From the NCBI GenBank assembly GCA_014706295.1, contig JACSVZ010000016.1, positions 3,763,168 through 3,827,167 of the forward strand: DNA of 64,000 nt, given 5' to 3'. A program made the translations under genes and the position numbers. This DNA comes from Lycocorax pyrrhopterus obiensis. Lineage: Eukaryota > Chordata > Aves > Passeriformes > Paradisaeidae. This document shows positions 15,001-27,300 of this stretch, piece after piece (within the stretch, counting starts at the first letter, position 1; each line of letters begins with the position of its first letter). The notes under the pieces were generated by a model, which did not search any database, had not been told where the DNA came from, and worked only from the letters and a program-made list of their open reading frames with translations.

Positions 15001-18000
15001 TCAGCATAGAAAAGGACACAGTCAACAAAACAAGCAGCTCTGTCTACCTTTGGCTCGTGAAACGGGCTCTGATGAAATAAAACAGGCCTCCAAAACCCTC
15101 AAACCACCCTGCTTCTCTGCTTCTCCCTGCACACCTGAGGTGACACCAGCCACATCTGAGCGTAGCTTTTGGACACACAATTGCTAACACAACCCAAACT
15201 GCAGACATCACGTTTTCAACACATTAGCACAAAAACACATTTAACAAGAATCGTTAAATGCTTCTGATTTTTCACGTGCCAACCTGAAAATCCACGAAAC
15301 CGTGACTGCCAGTGTTTCACAGATGCAAAAAATAGGTTTTATACCTCCGGGGTGAGGAAACATAATGGTAGTTGTAAAGGGTTTTACTATACAACATTGA
15401 ACTGGCTTATTAAGATAATAAGTTGTTTTTCCAATCACTCTTCAATTAAAACAAAGAAAATGAATCACTGAGCCTTTCCTTCCCAGTGCAGCTGTATGGC
15501 ACACTCACATTTTGCAGTTGTTTTAGGTGGTGAAGCAGTGGGAAATGAAGAACACCTCCCTTGTACACTTCCTTTTCTTCTCTCACCTCACAGCTCCTCC
15601 CCACCTCCCTTAGAAATACCCACGGATGCAAGCGTTCTCACCAGATCTGTACACACACACCTATTCCTTTAAAATGCTTTGTTTTACAGGTCCTGGGTGA
15701 CTTCTCTTCATTACAAAGAGTTCCCCATAGGTACAGAGAGGTAATAAGGGCAAAGCACCTGCCACGACAGATGAAGAGATGCCAACTTTTGGTTGTGAGC
15801 TGTGAAGCACCTGCTTTCAAAGGTTCTGTTTTCTCTGCCCTTCTCTCTGGACATCCTCCCACTTCTTACCCCAACTCATTTCATATTTAATTCTCAAAAC
15901 TCTTATTCCAAAAGGAGGAGTCACAGTTCACAGCCTATACTCACTGCCTTTCATTGACCATTGCTGAACTGTAAGAATCCACCCAAAAAATAGATCTTTA
16001 AAAAAATCCATTCTACACTGTCAAGCATAAAGACTTTGACAGGACATATGGGGCCAAGATCACTGAAATGCACAGCAGCTTCATTTCAAAGTGCTCTTCT
16101 CTCTTTAGCAGCTAATGTATCTGTCAGGACAACAAAATTAAGCAAAATAAAATAAAATTGCCTTTGCAGATCCACCACTGACTCAGTTACAGCTCGAACA
16201 CTTTCGGCACAAACTGAAATCACTGACCATATTCTAAAGCAGAAATAATGCCTACCTCTCTTCTTCCCATCTTCCCCAGCAGTCTGGGAACTCAAACAAA
16301 AAAGCTGGAAAGCACTTTTCTCCTTGATGCTTTTGCTACAGAAAATCAAATTACTTAAGAACAAAGGCCTGTAGGGAAGATGCAGCAGGCAAGTAGGAAT
16401 CACCTGTGAGTTCCTTACCCTGTCACTTCACAGGTGAGTCCCCAATCTCTCCTATCAGCATTGCTCACTGCTTAGAGGGCACCTGTCAAACACCTCAAGG
16501 GTTAAGCAGGGATTGAAATAGGAAAGACACTGGTTCCGTTCCCTTCTGAGCATTTTACAGAAAAATAAGTGGCAATTTACACTTTCATTTGTAAACTTGA
16601 GTGACAAAGGATAGCAGACAATAAGAAATGGCAACTTCAGATTGCGAAAACGAAGAGGAAATTAAAGCAAGGAAAAAAAGGGGGAAAAAAAGACTGATGT
16701 ATGTGGAATTTTCAGTTATTAAGGGCTTGGCCCTCTGAGATACTCAGCGGGTTTTTCAAGGCAAGAAAAAATATGAGCTTACTGTGATTTCAGTGGCATA
16801 AGTCTAAGCCTATTCTCAGTAGTAATACTGCTGAAAAACATACCACCAGGTTAAAGAGCATATCTTATGATATTCTATGAAGAGCAAGGAAAATGTAGGA
16901 AAAACACACATTAAATCGGTCCTTACTACTAATGCATCTGTTTTCAAACTGCAGATAATTCAGGATGCTCAGAAAAGTAAGCACATGACAAGTTTAAGAG
17001 AATTCCCAATTATTAAATTGAAAAAAAGTGCCAGTAAAAAATAGTCCCTCATAGGCTTCTTTTCAAGAAATTGTTGCTTTATTGCCATTATAAAATGGTA
17101 CTTCTTAGCTCTACCAGTTTCTTTTTAGAAATCAGATTTGTGTACTTTTTAAGAAACCAAGATGAAACACATTAAATTTTAATATTACATGTAAAATTTC
17201 AGAAAGAGATAGGACCAAACTTAATCCCTCTAAGATTAAAGATCCGTCTGAGCCTCTGTCAGTGAACATCCATCACACACTGAGGAAGCTGCTCATTTCC
17301 CATTAAAAAACAATTTTATATATGTTATATGTATGCAGAGTACACAATGTGCCTATTTTTATTACTTGGAAATAAAAATAAACATAGTAGATTTTTACTG
17401 TCTACTTGTATTGATCAGTTGAAGTCATAAAATATTTTGTTAGGCACAGCTTTGGAAAAATTAGTAGCTTGGCAGGTGCCAGCCAAATGGTTTTGCAATC
17501 CTCATGAACCACATCTCAGCAAAACACTTGTGAGAGAAGCAGCTCTTCAGCCACCAGTGCTGGCTGGCCAGGTTTGCATAAGATAAAAGTTATTTCCAAA
17601 GTGAGTATCAAAACACAGGTATTAAAATAGTGAGAAAAACCAGGAGTAACATTATCCTTCCTGGTGCTGGAGCAATGCCCCCCAAGTGTCTTGTAGATTG
17701 ACATTTTTGAGAGTGAAGTTACAACCAGTAGCAAGAGAAACGTCTGAAAGTAGGACAGCAGCACTGACAGATGAAATCGTGTAACACAGGGGAGGAGAGA
17801 AACAACCTTCAAGACAAGGCAGGAAGCAAGGACTCAGTTCTCAACCAGCAGGTTACCTGCAGAAAAGACACCAAGGCACCTAGACACCGTGAGAGGAACT
17901 CCATGCGTGATTCTGCTGAGCTTGGTAGGTGGATCTGTGGTGTTTGCAGGAAGGTTCAAATGGCCCTTAATCAACCCAGTCCCAGGTCTGCACTTCTTGT

Positions 18001-20924
18001 TAACAGTGCAGCAAAACCAGAAAGAAATGCTTGTAACTGAGAGCAGTCAGGACCACGCTCAAAAGTTGGGAGATTACTGCCAACTTAACCTGGGGTACCC
18101 CTGAAGCAGTTTATGCCCTTGGGTTCTAAAGGACAGCTGACGTGAGCAGAGAGCTCAGCAGGAGCACAGGAGCGTTCTCACAGCACTGCTGACGCCTTCT
18201 GCACACAGCTGGAACCGGGCATAGAGGAAGAGTGTGTAGAAAAGCTTCACAACAATATCTTTACACACACATCTGCACAGATAACAGGAGTCAGGGCGGA
18301 CGCTACACTTAATGCTGCAAATGCTTAATTTCAGTCCAGTACGCTCCACAGAACACACAAGTCCCTGCAGAAAAGGCAGCGTGCTGCATGCCAGAGTAGA
18401 CTGCTGGAGTTGAAAATGTTGCTGTATTTAGCTTCCACCTCCGTGCTCCCATTCAGCAAACACCATTCTCTTTAAACATCAGCGTGCAGGGCATGAGACA
18501 ACGATTGGCAAACCCCAGAGATACGCTGTCCGTGCGTGACGGACGCTCAGGCACCTGCCAGAGCTCCTTGCCAACATAATTAAATTGTGCCATTATAGAT
18601 TCTTCGGACAAGGTTTCGAACAAAGCATTTCCCACCTCATTTCCTGCCAAAATTCACAAATGCAAGTCCACATCCATGCGTGCTCTGTGGCACGGCATAC
18701 AACTTTTCATTCTCTTGGGTTTTTTTTCAGTGATGCTGCTGCTTAAGGCAAGTGTTTAGCACTGGAATGACCAAGCATAACTCCAACATCTGTTCTCTGA
18801 AGGAGGGGAAAACAAGACAAAGGAATAAACCACACTCTTGTATTCCATCCCTTTACATTTCTCAATTAAATTAAAAAAAAAGCAGGAATCCTTCTTGCTA
18901 CTGAGAGAATCACTATCTCTTCCTTTACTCAAAAACCCAATGTACAGAAAACCAAACTCCTGAAGTCTGATGGACACTTTTGTTGTTTCTTGCCAAAGAC
19001 TTACTGCACAGGTATACAGGTTTGAGACCTGCTGAATCTGATCACAATTACACCTTTTGCCTGTATACCATAAACATCACAGGGCTGAAAAGCTTAGAAA
19101 TTGGGCAGCAATTTCTGCTCACACACAGCAACTCTCATCAAGATCAAGCAGTGACAATGCTTGTCCTCAAAGCCATTGATCCAAACCTGCTTTTTCAGTG
19201 CCTCTGGCATGCGTGCAGTACCTGACAAAACTTCCCCAAAATCTACACCTCCCACATCTCATCTTTTTGGTTCATGGAAACCAAAAGTTGGATGTGGACT
19301 AGTCCAACCCAGAAAACAACCTGAGACTGCACCCTACAAATTAACTGAGTAACTGTCCATTAATGAGTGCCGCTCCAGTGGCACTCTCACTGGAGGCACG
19401 GCAGGAAGCCTGAAGCCAGAAAAGGCTTGAAGGCAAATGGAGATTCTTGGACAGCGAGTTAAGGTACCTTCCAGTGTCCTCTTTAAGCCTTCCTTTTCTG
19501 CCAGGATGCAATTGGATACAGCACATAAACCCAAGCAGTGTTGCCATGCGAGGCCAGGAAAGGATTAACAGCACCAGAGCCAGCGTCTTGCTGCCACTGA
19601 AACCAAGAGTGCTGAGCTACAAGTCTGCACGGACAGCCCAATCTTTCTTTCTGTCAGACACGAGTCCTCTTTTGACAAGTCCAGATTAGATCAATAAAGC
19701 TCTTCAGTGTGACACCTTATCCCCACTTCAGCTCTGAGCTCTCCCAGCGCCACGAGAGCTCTCGGGAGAGAGCTGCAAACGAAGACCTTTAGTTAGTGTA
19801 CCTCTCCTGAGACTGTTATGCATGATTGAATTTCATTACTAAATTGTTGAAACTAAATCCAGACTTTTTTCAGAAGTGGCTAAGAATCCTATGACAGGTT
19901 CACTTAGTTCTGCGGCTTTCAGAATGAATTCCATCTTTCTCAGGCTGAGAATTAGTGAGTGCTGGCATGTAGAGTTCTTTTTTCCTCATGTAGAGGAACA
20001 GAGATAAAGAGGTCAGGGATGGTGGCACCAAATGGTTAAAATAAAAAAAAAAGAAAAATTATAATTGGTCCCATGTGTGAAAAGCAGAGTTAATGCCTAG
20101 AGGCTCTGTACAACACAAGTACCTGACGTCCTGATGCTGCGATGGCACAGTTCCTACCTCTGGTAGAGGCTGGTGTAGCAAGCAAAACAAACAGCAAATA
20201 CTTTTGACTCAAGAATGTGGCACAGGTTTCATTAACCTTGGTGTCTGAGGCAGGCAGCAGCTGCACGACTGCAGTACCTCCCAGCGCAGACACAACAGGT
20301 TTGGCATTACAGTATCTGAAGTTTTGCTATCACGCAGATTTCCAGCATGCCACTTACCCCCTGAAACCTGTGGGCAGGGATTGTCACAGAGCAGGTGTGA
20401 AGCAGCTCTCCCCTTTCTGCCAGGCTGAAACACTGCGCCTTACCTTGGGAGAAGGCAGGGTGAGCAATCACCTGCCAGCAGCCCACATCCTCACCTGGCA
20501 CTCACTTGCTGGTGGAGCCATACCCCAAACAGCTCGTTCTTGAGACACCTCCCTTCTCCCAAGCAAAGAGGGCTCCAGTAAGCTACAGGAGGAATCAAAA
20601 CTACACAAATGTTGAGAAAGCTGAACTCCATATTTAAAGCCCAGATCCAAGTTTATTTTTGGTACTAACACAGTGTCTCTTTCTGTCTTCGTGCCTTCAA
20701 ACACATATGGGGAAACTGCTCCTGTCTCCTGGGCTAGCTTACAGCTCACTGTCTTTATGAAAACTTCTTCAAAGCTGTACAGTGACATTAAAAAAGAAAG
20801 GAGGAACAAGAACACCCAGTATCTGCCCAAGGTACTGAAGTGATGGCCACGGGCTATTTCCCGAAGTCTCACTTTAAAGGCCACATTTCTCCTACACTCC
20901 ACATTGTGTGCCTTTGAAGCAACT
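1..20924. other. HS6ST1 intron 1, distal part: no gene seen
   Basis: This is AT-rich, apparently unique sequence inside intron 1. Open frames are short, often start at non-ATG codons and resemble no protein I recognise. Simple features are an A-run of 16 at 4138-4153 and a C-run of 13 at 14313-14325. A local CpG-containing patch lies at about 10740-10815. No CR1, tRNA, LTR or exon-like signal was found. Conserved enhancers could be present but cannot be recognised without comparison to other genomes. Confidence 0.7.
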
Positions 20925-21346
20925 TTTCTAACCTGAGTAAGTGGAACATTTTTGGTCCTTGTGTTCAAGGACCACTTGGATAAAAGTCTGGAAATTTAGT
21001 TAAAGAATAATTGCAAGCAGGACATATTGTTCCCTCCACAAGCCCTTGGAATTCTCCTGTATTTGTCATCCAGAAAAAAAGTGGTAAGTGGTGTTTGCTT
21101 CATGATCTCAGAAAAATAAATGCAGTCATAGAGGACATGGGAGCCCTGCAGCCAGGACTCCCATCACCCACTATGATTCCTCGAGACTGGCACTTGACAA
21201 TCATGGATTTAAAAGACTGCTTTTTTACAATTCCTGTGCACCCAGAGGATGCACCGAGATTTGCCTTTTCTGTGCCCAGCTTGAATATGCAAGAGCCTTT
21301 GCAAAGGTACCACTGGGTGGTTTTACCCCAAGGGACGAAAATTTGA
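20925..21346 (+). pseudogene. Endogenous retrovirus pol remnant: N-terminal part of reverse transcriptase
   Basis: The frame at 21011-21346 reads as the fingers and palm start of a retroviral reverse transcriptase. It includes [17 protein letters not shown], an [10 protein letters not shown] segment, a [10 protein letters not shown] block, the motif A aspartate in [11 protein letters not shown], and VLPQG near the end. These motifs fit class II (beta- or alpharetrovirus-like) elements. The frame is interrupted by TAA at 21008-21010, and recognisable sequence (LVKE, then about 25 weakly matching codons back to about 20925) continues upstream of that stop. The match ends abruptly after LPQG, before the catalytic YxDD motif, so the copy is truncated and non-functional. 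No protease, integrase, LTR or target duplication is visible nearby. It is an old fragment inside an HS6ST1 intron, in the orientation opposite to the gene. Confidence 0.88.
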
Positions 21347-24300
21347 ATCACAGAACTAAAGTGAGATGATTCATGGATGGCAGGATCACAGTTTTGATGT
21401 GATCCTCTAAATATGCTTCAAGAGCAGTGACATGCTCTGTACCTGTGTCCCATTCTACCACCACTCTTCTATTTACAAAGAGCAGAGGAGCACTCTGCCA
21501 TGCCAGAGAAGCTTCCTGGAGAAACCAGAAACCATCAGTGGAAGTGTTAGAACATCATGAATGACTTGGCCATTTGCATAGCTCAGTTCCTCCATTTCAT
21601 TCTACCTTACTTGTTCAAGCAAGGCTTCAACAGAAAACAGGGGTCTGCTTAGTGCCATATGGATAGTCCCATTCTAGACAGAACATCTGTGACCCAAGAG
21701 CAGCACTGCAAATACAGACCAGGAGGATAGGAGCTCTTAGCACATTAAGCATGTTCTGCACTGATCCAGTGACCTGGGGGCTGAAAGCTCCAGGTATGTC
21801 CTTACCTGACCTCAAAGCACCGGTCCCACCTCCCTCTCTCACCAGGCAGAGCACTTAAAAGAACCATCTGCATGCCAATAACTCCTCCTGCCTCTCCTGT
21901 GATGCCATCAGCTGTGTGCTGAACAGAATGAAGAATGAATTGCTCGAAACTTGCCTGTAGCTTTTCCATGCAGGCTTGGAGGTGTGATTTAAAAGCATGG
22001 CTTAGAAGCACGTGAACTTTTTTATAGAGCTTAGAGGGAGCTTAAACAACCGGGCCTTTGTTTCAACTTGCATCATCAAGCAGGGTGGAAAATAAAAAAG
22101 GATTATGTGACATGCAGAATAGTCCCAGGTTTAGCCGTTAGTCACAGTTAAATTACTTATAACTAGGAGGGGGGAAGAAAAGCCAATACCCAGAGTGAAT
22201 CAGTATAACCAGCTCCTACTCTGAGCTCCCTCACCACCATAAACAGCTGCTTAACTATTTTCTGGAGCAAGAGGCCTGTATTCTTAATTGCAGAAATACA
22301 CTAAGATTCAGATTTCCTGCTCACACCCAGTAACTGGATTTGTTAGAAGGAAGGACTCTTTGTGCTTTATCCTGTGGGAAGTTGTTAACGCCCAGTTGTT
22401 TCCCCCTCGTATTCTCTCCTCGCTGACTCCAGAGGGACCACTTCACATGAAAAAGAGTTTTTCTCAAGACAGGAATATTACAGCAAGATATGTATGCACA
22501 ACACAGTAAATCCTGAAGCGTCCAAGAACTTTGTGACTGACACCTTTGGAATTCAGTAGCACTGGTTCCTATCTATACCGTTTTGGGTGTTTTTTACACA
22601 TATTACACAATGATTTTCAGAATAATTCAACATGTTATGGTTCATACAGATAGAGCATCCAGCTTAAGTTTAATGCATCTATTTTAACTTGGTTTAAACT
22701 TTCACAAACACCACAACACAAGCACAGACTCCCATGGAAAGGAGTAAAGTGCCATATAAATTCCTTGGCGTGTAAGCAATTCTATTTATTTCCATAAGAG
22801 AAAACTGTTCTCAGATCCTTTCTGCACTAGGCAAGAGTCGCTAAATCTCACTTACGCACAATAGTAGAGTTGACAAATATAACTGTTCTTTCTGTTCTCA
22901 TGAGCAGTTATTTCCAGATTTGGGATTGGCTGGGCTTCAACCCAGAAAACAAGACTTTTCATGACAACCCCCAAATAACTCCAGAAGTTCAGAAGAATCA
23001 GGAAATATCCTAATTAGGAAAGGGGTCAATTCATCCTGCCTGAAGTATTTGGCAGAACAAGCATCCCACATCTCCAGAATGCTCAAAGAACCCATCCTTC
23101 AGTTTCTGCGGGGTTTCCAGCTGAGCGATACCCTGACAGACAAGCAGAGCTTTATCATGGCTAACCACGATCCATGCAGCAGTCAGGACAGACTGTTGAT
23201 CATCCAGCACATTTTATAAATTGCAGCTGCACCCCTCCTGCTGTGATTTATATTGTCATTACAGTCCAGCTACACCTCAAGTGTTAAGTCATCCCCCTCC
23301 AACACCAGCTAGAGCACAAGGAAGAAAATGCTCTCGCCAAGAAGGCCTTCTGACAGAAAGCCTTAGGGGAAAGTTATTTCCAAATGGAAGTAGTCACACC
23401 GTGGACAGTCTGCAGAAAGACTTACTTCTGCATTTGTTTCAAGATATTTGGAAAACCGAATTAGAAGATCTTTACTTGTAGTGTCTGACTGAACGACAGG
23501 AAACCTCACGGTTACCTCGGTTACCTGGTTACACAGTCCCATCCAAGCTCACTCCCTCAGCAGATCCTGAGACAGGAAAGTCCATCATGCTGTACAACAC
23601 TGCTTGTGGCGAGGCACAACCTATTACTGTGAGCACATGGATGAGCACTCAGCAAACACATATTGTCATAGATTTGGTGTCCTGGCACATCCCATGGTGA
23701 GCAGTTGAACACTTGCCTCTGTTTCTGCATTTATAAAAAGCACAAATAGTATCCCACCTCAGGATGGCACATGGATTACCAGTTACACTGTGGAGGAATT
23801 TGAAGAAACAGAGTATGTACACATTCACACCCTGTGAATATGGTCCTCAAGAACAACAGCCCTTTCACACCTCTGCCAGGTGATGGCTTTTCATCTGTGG
23901 TTTCAAGACTGGTAAACTAAAACTGGGATACAAACATTTCCCCATTTCTTGTGCAGGCAACATATTCCAAAAGAGCTCCAAGGTGATGCCCCTTAACAGA
24001 CAACAAAAAAGAACTACTCTTGAAACACTTCAGGTCAGATGTCAAGGAGCACTTTCCCTGAGTATGAAAATCAGGCAAAGTTCTCTGCTGCCTTTCAGAG
24101 ATGATGCCTGGGCTATTCACAAACACAGACTCGCAGGTAAAGCAAGAATCTTCCCTTTTTGTGTAACAAAAGAGTCTGCTGGTGGTGCTGCTCCCTTCAC
24201 ACCCTGCTGTGCTGGCTCAGTCACAGGGGAGATGCTCTCTGAACAGCTCTGGTGACAGAGGGTGGGAGCAGCGCACGGTTCCCCCAGACCCCATGAGAGG

Positions 24301-27300
24301 AGCCACCCCTGCACGTGTGAGCTCAGCTGTCCAGGGGGAACACAAGACCTGTGCTGAACACTTACAGGGCCCAGCAGCCCCTCACATGCAGGGATCACCT
24401 TACAGCTCAGCACTGTAGGAGCTGGCTGTGCAAATAGCGTGCATAACCCAGTCTCAGCATCGTCAAACACGAAACTTGCCTGGGCAAGCTGGGACAGACA
24501 GCCGGGCTAAGAACAGTCCCTGCTCACTTCCCTGAAGTACATAATAATGTGGGCAGCAATCCAGCTTTTGTAATGCCCAGCTTCCACACCCCCGGCTGGG
24601 CCTTCTGCTGGGATGGAAATGGGATGGACAATTTCCTGTTTGCTTTCCAGTCGGTGGAATCCTATTAAGCACAACTGTTTCCATCAAACCATTTCAAACG
24701 TTCCGACAAAACAATTGTATTGCTCCGGCTGGCAGCTACTGTTACACGCACTGTGGAAACATTTCAGCTAACTATGGGAATATTTCTTCCCAGGAACTGC
24801 TCTCTTAGGCAGGTTAACACCTAGATAAGAACTGCTGGCATAAGCACAGTCCAGAAAAATCTTCAGTAATGTTCCTGAGAAAGTGATGTCCAAGGAAGAC
24901 CCGTGCCCCCCACACTGCTGACCACACAGGAACCCGCTTCCCAAACTGAGGACACTCAAGGGATCACAGCCACCACAAGTTCATCCATTTCCAGGCACTA
25001 ATCCTGATTTTTGAGACCTCCCTGGAGCTTTAATTGGGTTTTCAGGGAAAGATGCTTCTCTTTTTAATGTATTGCTGTTCAGAGAAGCTGCTACAAGCAG
25101 CATGTCACAGCATGGGAAACTTTCAGACTAGCTGGATGCAAATCCATGACCTCTTCATAGTCTACAGGCAGCTAACACTAAGAAAAAAAGTTGGAAAGTT
25201 ACACAGAACTTGCCAAATTATTCTTCCAAGGACTTGCCTAAATCATATTAAAAAAAACCCCACACTCTTTGCAGATAGCAGCTGAAAGATCTAAATATGT
25301 TTTAGAAGTGAGGGACAAATGTCTTCAAAATTCACTAAGCTAGCTGTCTCACAAACTGAGATTGATTCACACTAGACTTTTCAAGTATTTTTCTTGCATG
25401 CTGTAGTCCAATATTATTTCTATAAAGAATTGCACACAGTTTTGGCAGCAAATCCCAAGGCAAAGAAATTTGGTGAAATTTGGCAAGGAATTCAAACTAT
25501 GTCTTCACTAAGATCAAAGACACTACGATTATTTTAAAAACAGCTTTACTGGCAACTAACAAACCATCTAATACCTGAAAATCCTAGTGAACACAAGTTA
25601 TGTATGATTCCTTCTTATTCCCTTATTATCTCTTTTTTTTTTCTTGTATCCCAAATCTCCTTTTACAACCAAAAGGTAAATACAGCTCCTCCTGTCATTG
25701 AACAACTTCCTGAAACGCCTTTTTTGGTGGGAGTCACATCAGTCCTCATGACATACAATCAAACCAGAGCTCATATTCATATAATCCTGGCAGCTGTTTT
25801 TCAGTCCCTTCTTAACATACCCAAGTCACAAGTAGGAGATCACCTAGAGCCAGCCCTGTGTTAATAGAAACAGTCAACGACAGGGCTGTTTTTTAAATTC
25901 AAACTCATGTATCATTCAGTGATTTTTGTTTCTTCATTTCAATATTTGGAGTGTCATTTTTTTCTTAAAAACAGAAAATGAAGCTCATATAAACTGCTGG
26001 CACACTGTCTGCTTGGAGCCTGACTGAATTCTGAACAGTCAGGGTTGGAAACTGGGAAATGTGAAATGGAACTGCTGAAAATAGCAACTGGCTACTTCTG
26101 AGTTTCTGTAAGGTATGTGTTTGCTGTGTATGACTGGCTCCATAAACAGGCGTCAGCTTCATCCAATTTAGTCAAAGTCATGAAAACAACCCGTTCTGAG
26201 CAGTGTCAGAAGGCAGTAGTATCTCACCTAAAATATTTAAGTGTATTGACCGCAATAAATTTGACTGTTCAGATTAACAGTTGTTTCTGACGTTGGCACA
26301 GTAATGTTTTGTAGGCCTAAAATTTTCTGACGTATTACAAAAGGGGCTCTTCAAGAATCAGAACAAAAAGAGCCCCCAAGTAAAAATCTAGTAACTTATG
26401 AGAGTGAGGAGGGTTAGGCAGTAAGAGAGCTCTAAAGGGAAAGAAGAAGCCTTCATTTATCAAGCTCAGGAACATAGATAGTATTGAAGCTATCACGGTA
26501 CAAGATGATGCCAACGTGGAAGAAAGTGTTAGTTCAGGGAATGGAAAATAAAATTGTTCAGGTATTATAAAGAAATAACACATTGCTCAGAAAAAGCCTA
26601 TTCTCAAATTATGAGAAAAAGAGCAGAATTAAATGCTGGGCCCAAATAATGGCTTTAATAATGAAGGGCAATATTGAGTCATTGGTAATCAGTGTAATAT
26701 TACGCTTCAAAATCAAAGCCACCAGCAGCAGCAGTCAGAGACATGATACGTGTAACACAATATGGTTGTTAAAAATACAGGACCTCACTACACTGCCTTT
26801 GGCCAGGCCTAAGGCTCCACTGGAGTCAGGTTAGGTACATATAGAAAGATGGTGTCACTTTTAAACACATCTGTAAATACAGCCAAATAAATCAAAGAAA
26901 AAAATCAGTGGGAAAAAATACTTTAGATGATTTATTTTGGAAATGGTGCAAATAATAACACCAACCAGAGGAGTATAATCAATGAGGGAAACTTCACTCA
27001 GATGCTCAGAACGAGAAGTTCCAGTTTTGCCCTCCTAGAAGAGACGCCAAGGCATTTCCTTACCTGCAAGGGCTCCTATGCATATGGATATCTCCTTCCT
27101 GTGCAGTACACCACGGGTGAAGTATTGCCCTTAATGCGGGGTTCAATCTAAATGACCCCTGCTGTACTTGCTTCAGCAGCCAGAATAAATCTGCTCAATC
27201 TTCTTCCTTGCACAACTACCCACATCACATCTGTCTTTTCTCTTTCAAAGCCCTAAAAAGAAGGGCACAGGTGGCAAGAGAAGAGAAGAGAAAGAGGCAA

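Noticed and set aside
20468..20968. A 166-codon minus-strand frame next to the reverse-transcriptase fragment
   Set aside because: It starts at a non-ATG codon, overlaps the RT remnant in antisense, and resembles no retroviral or host protein I recognise.
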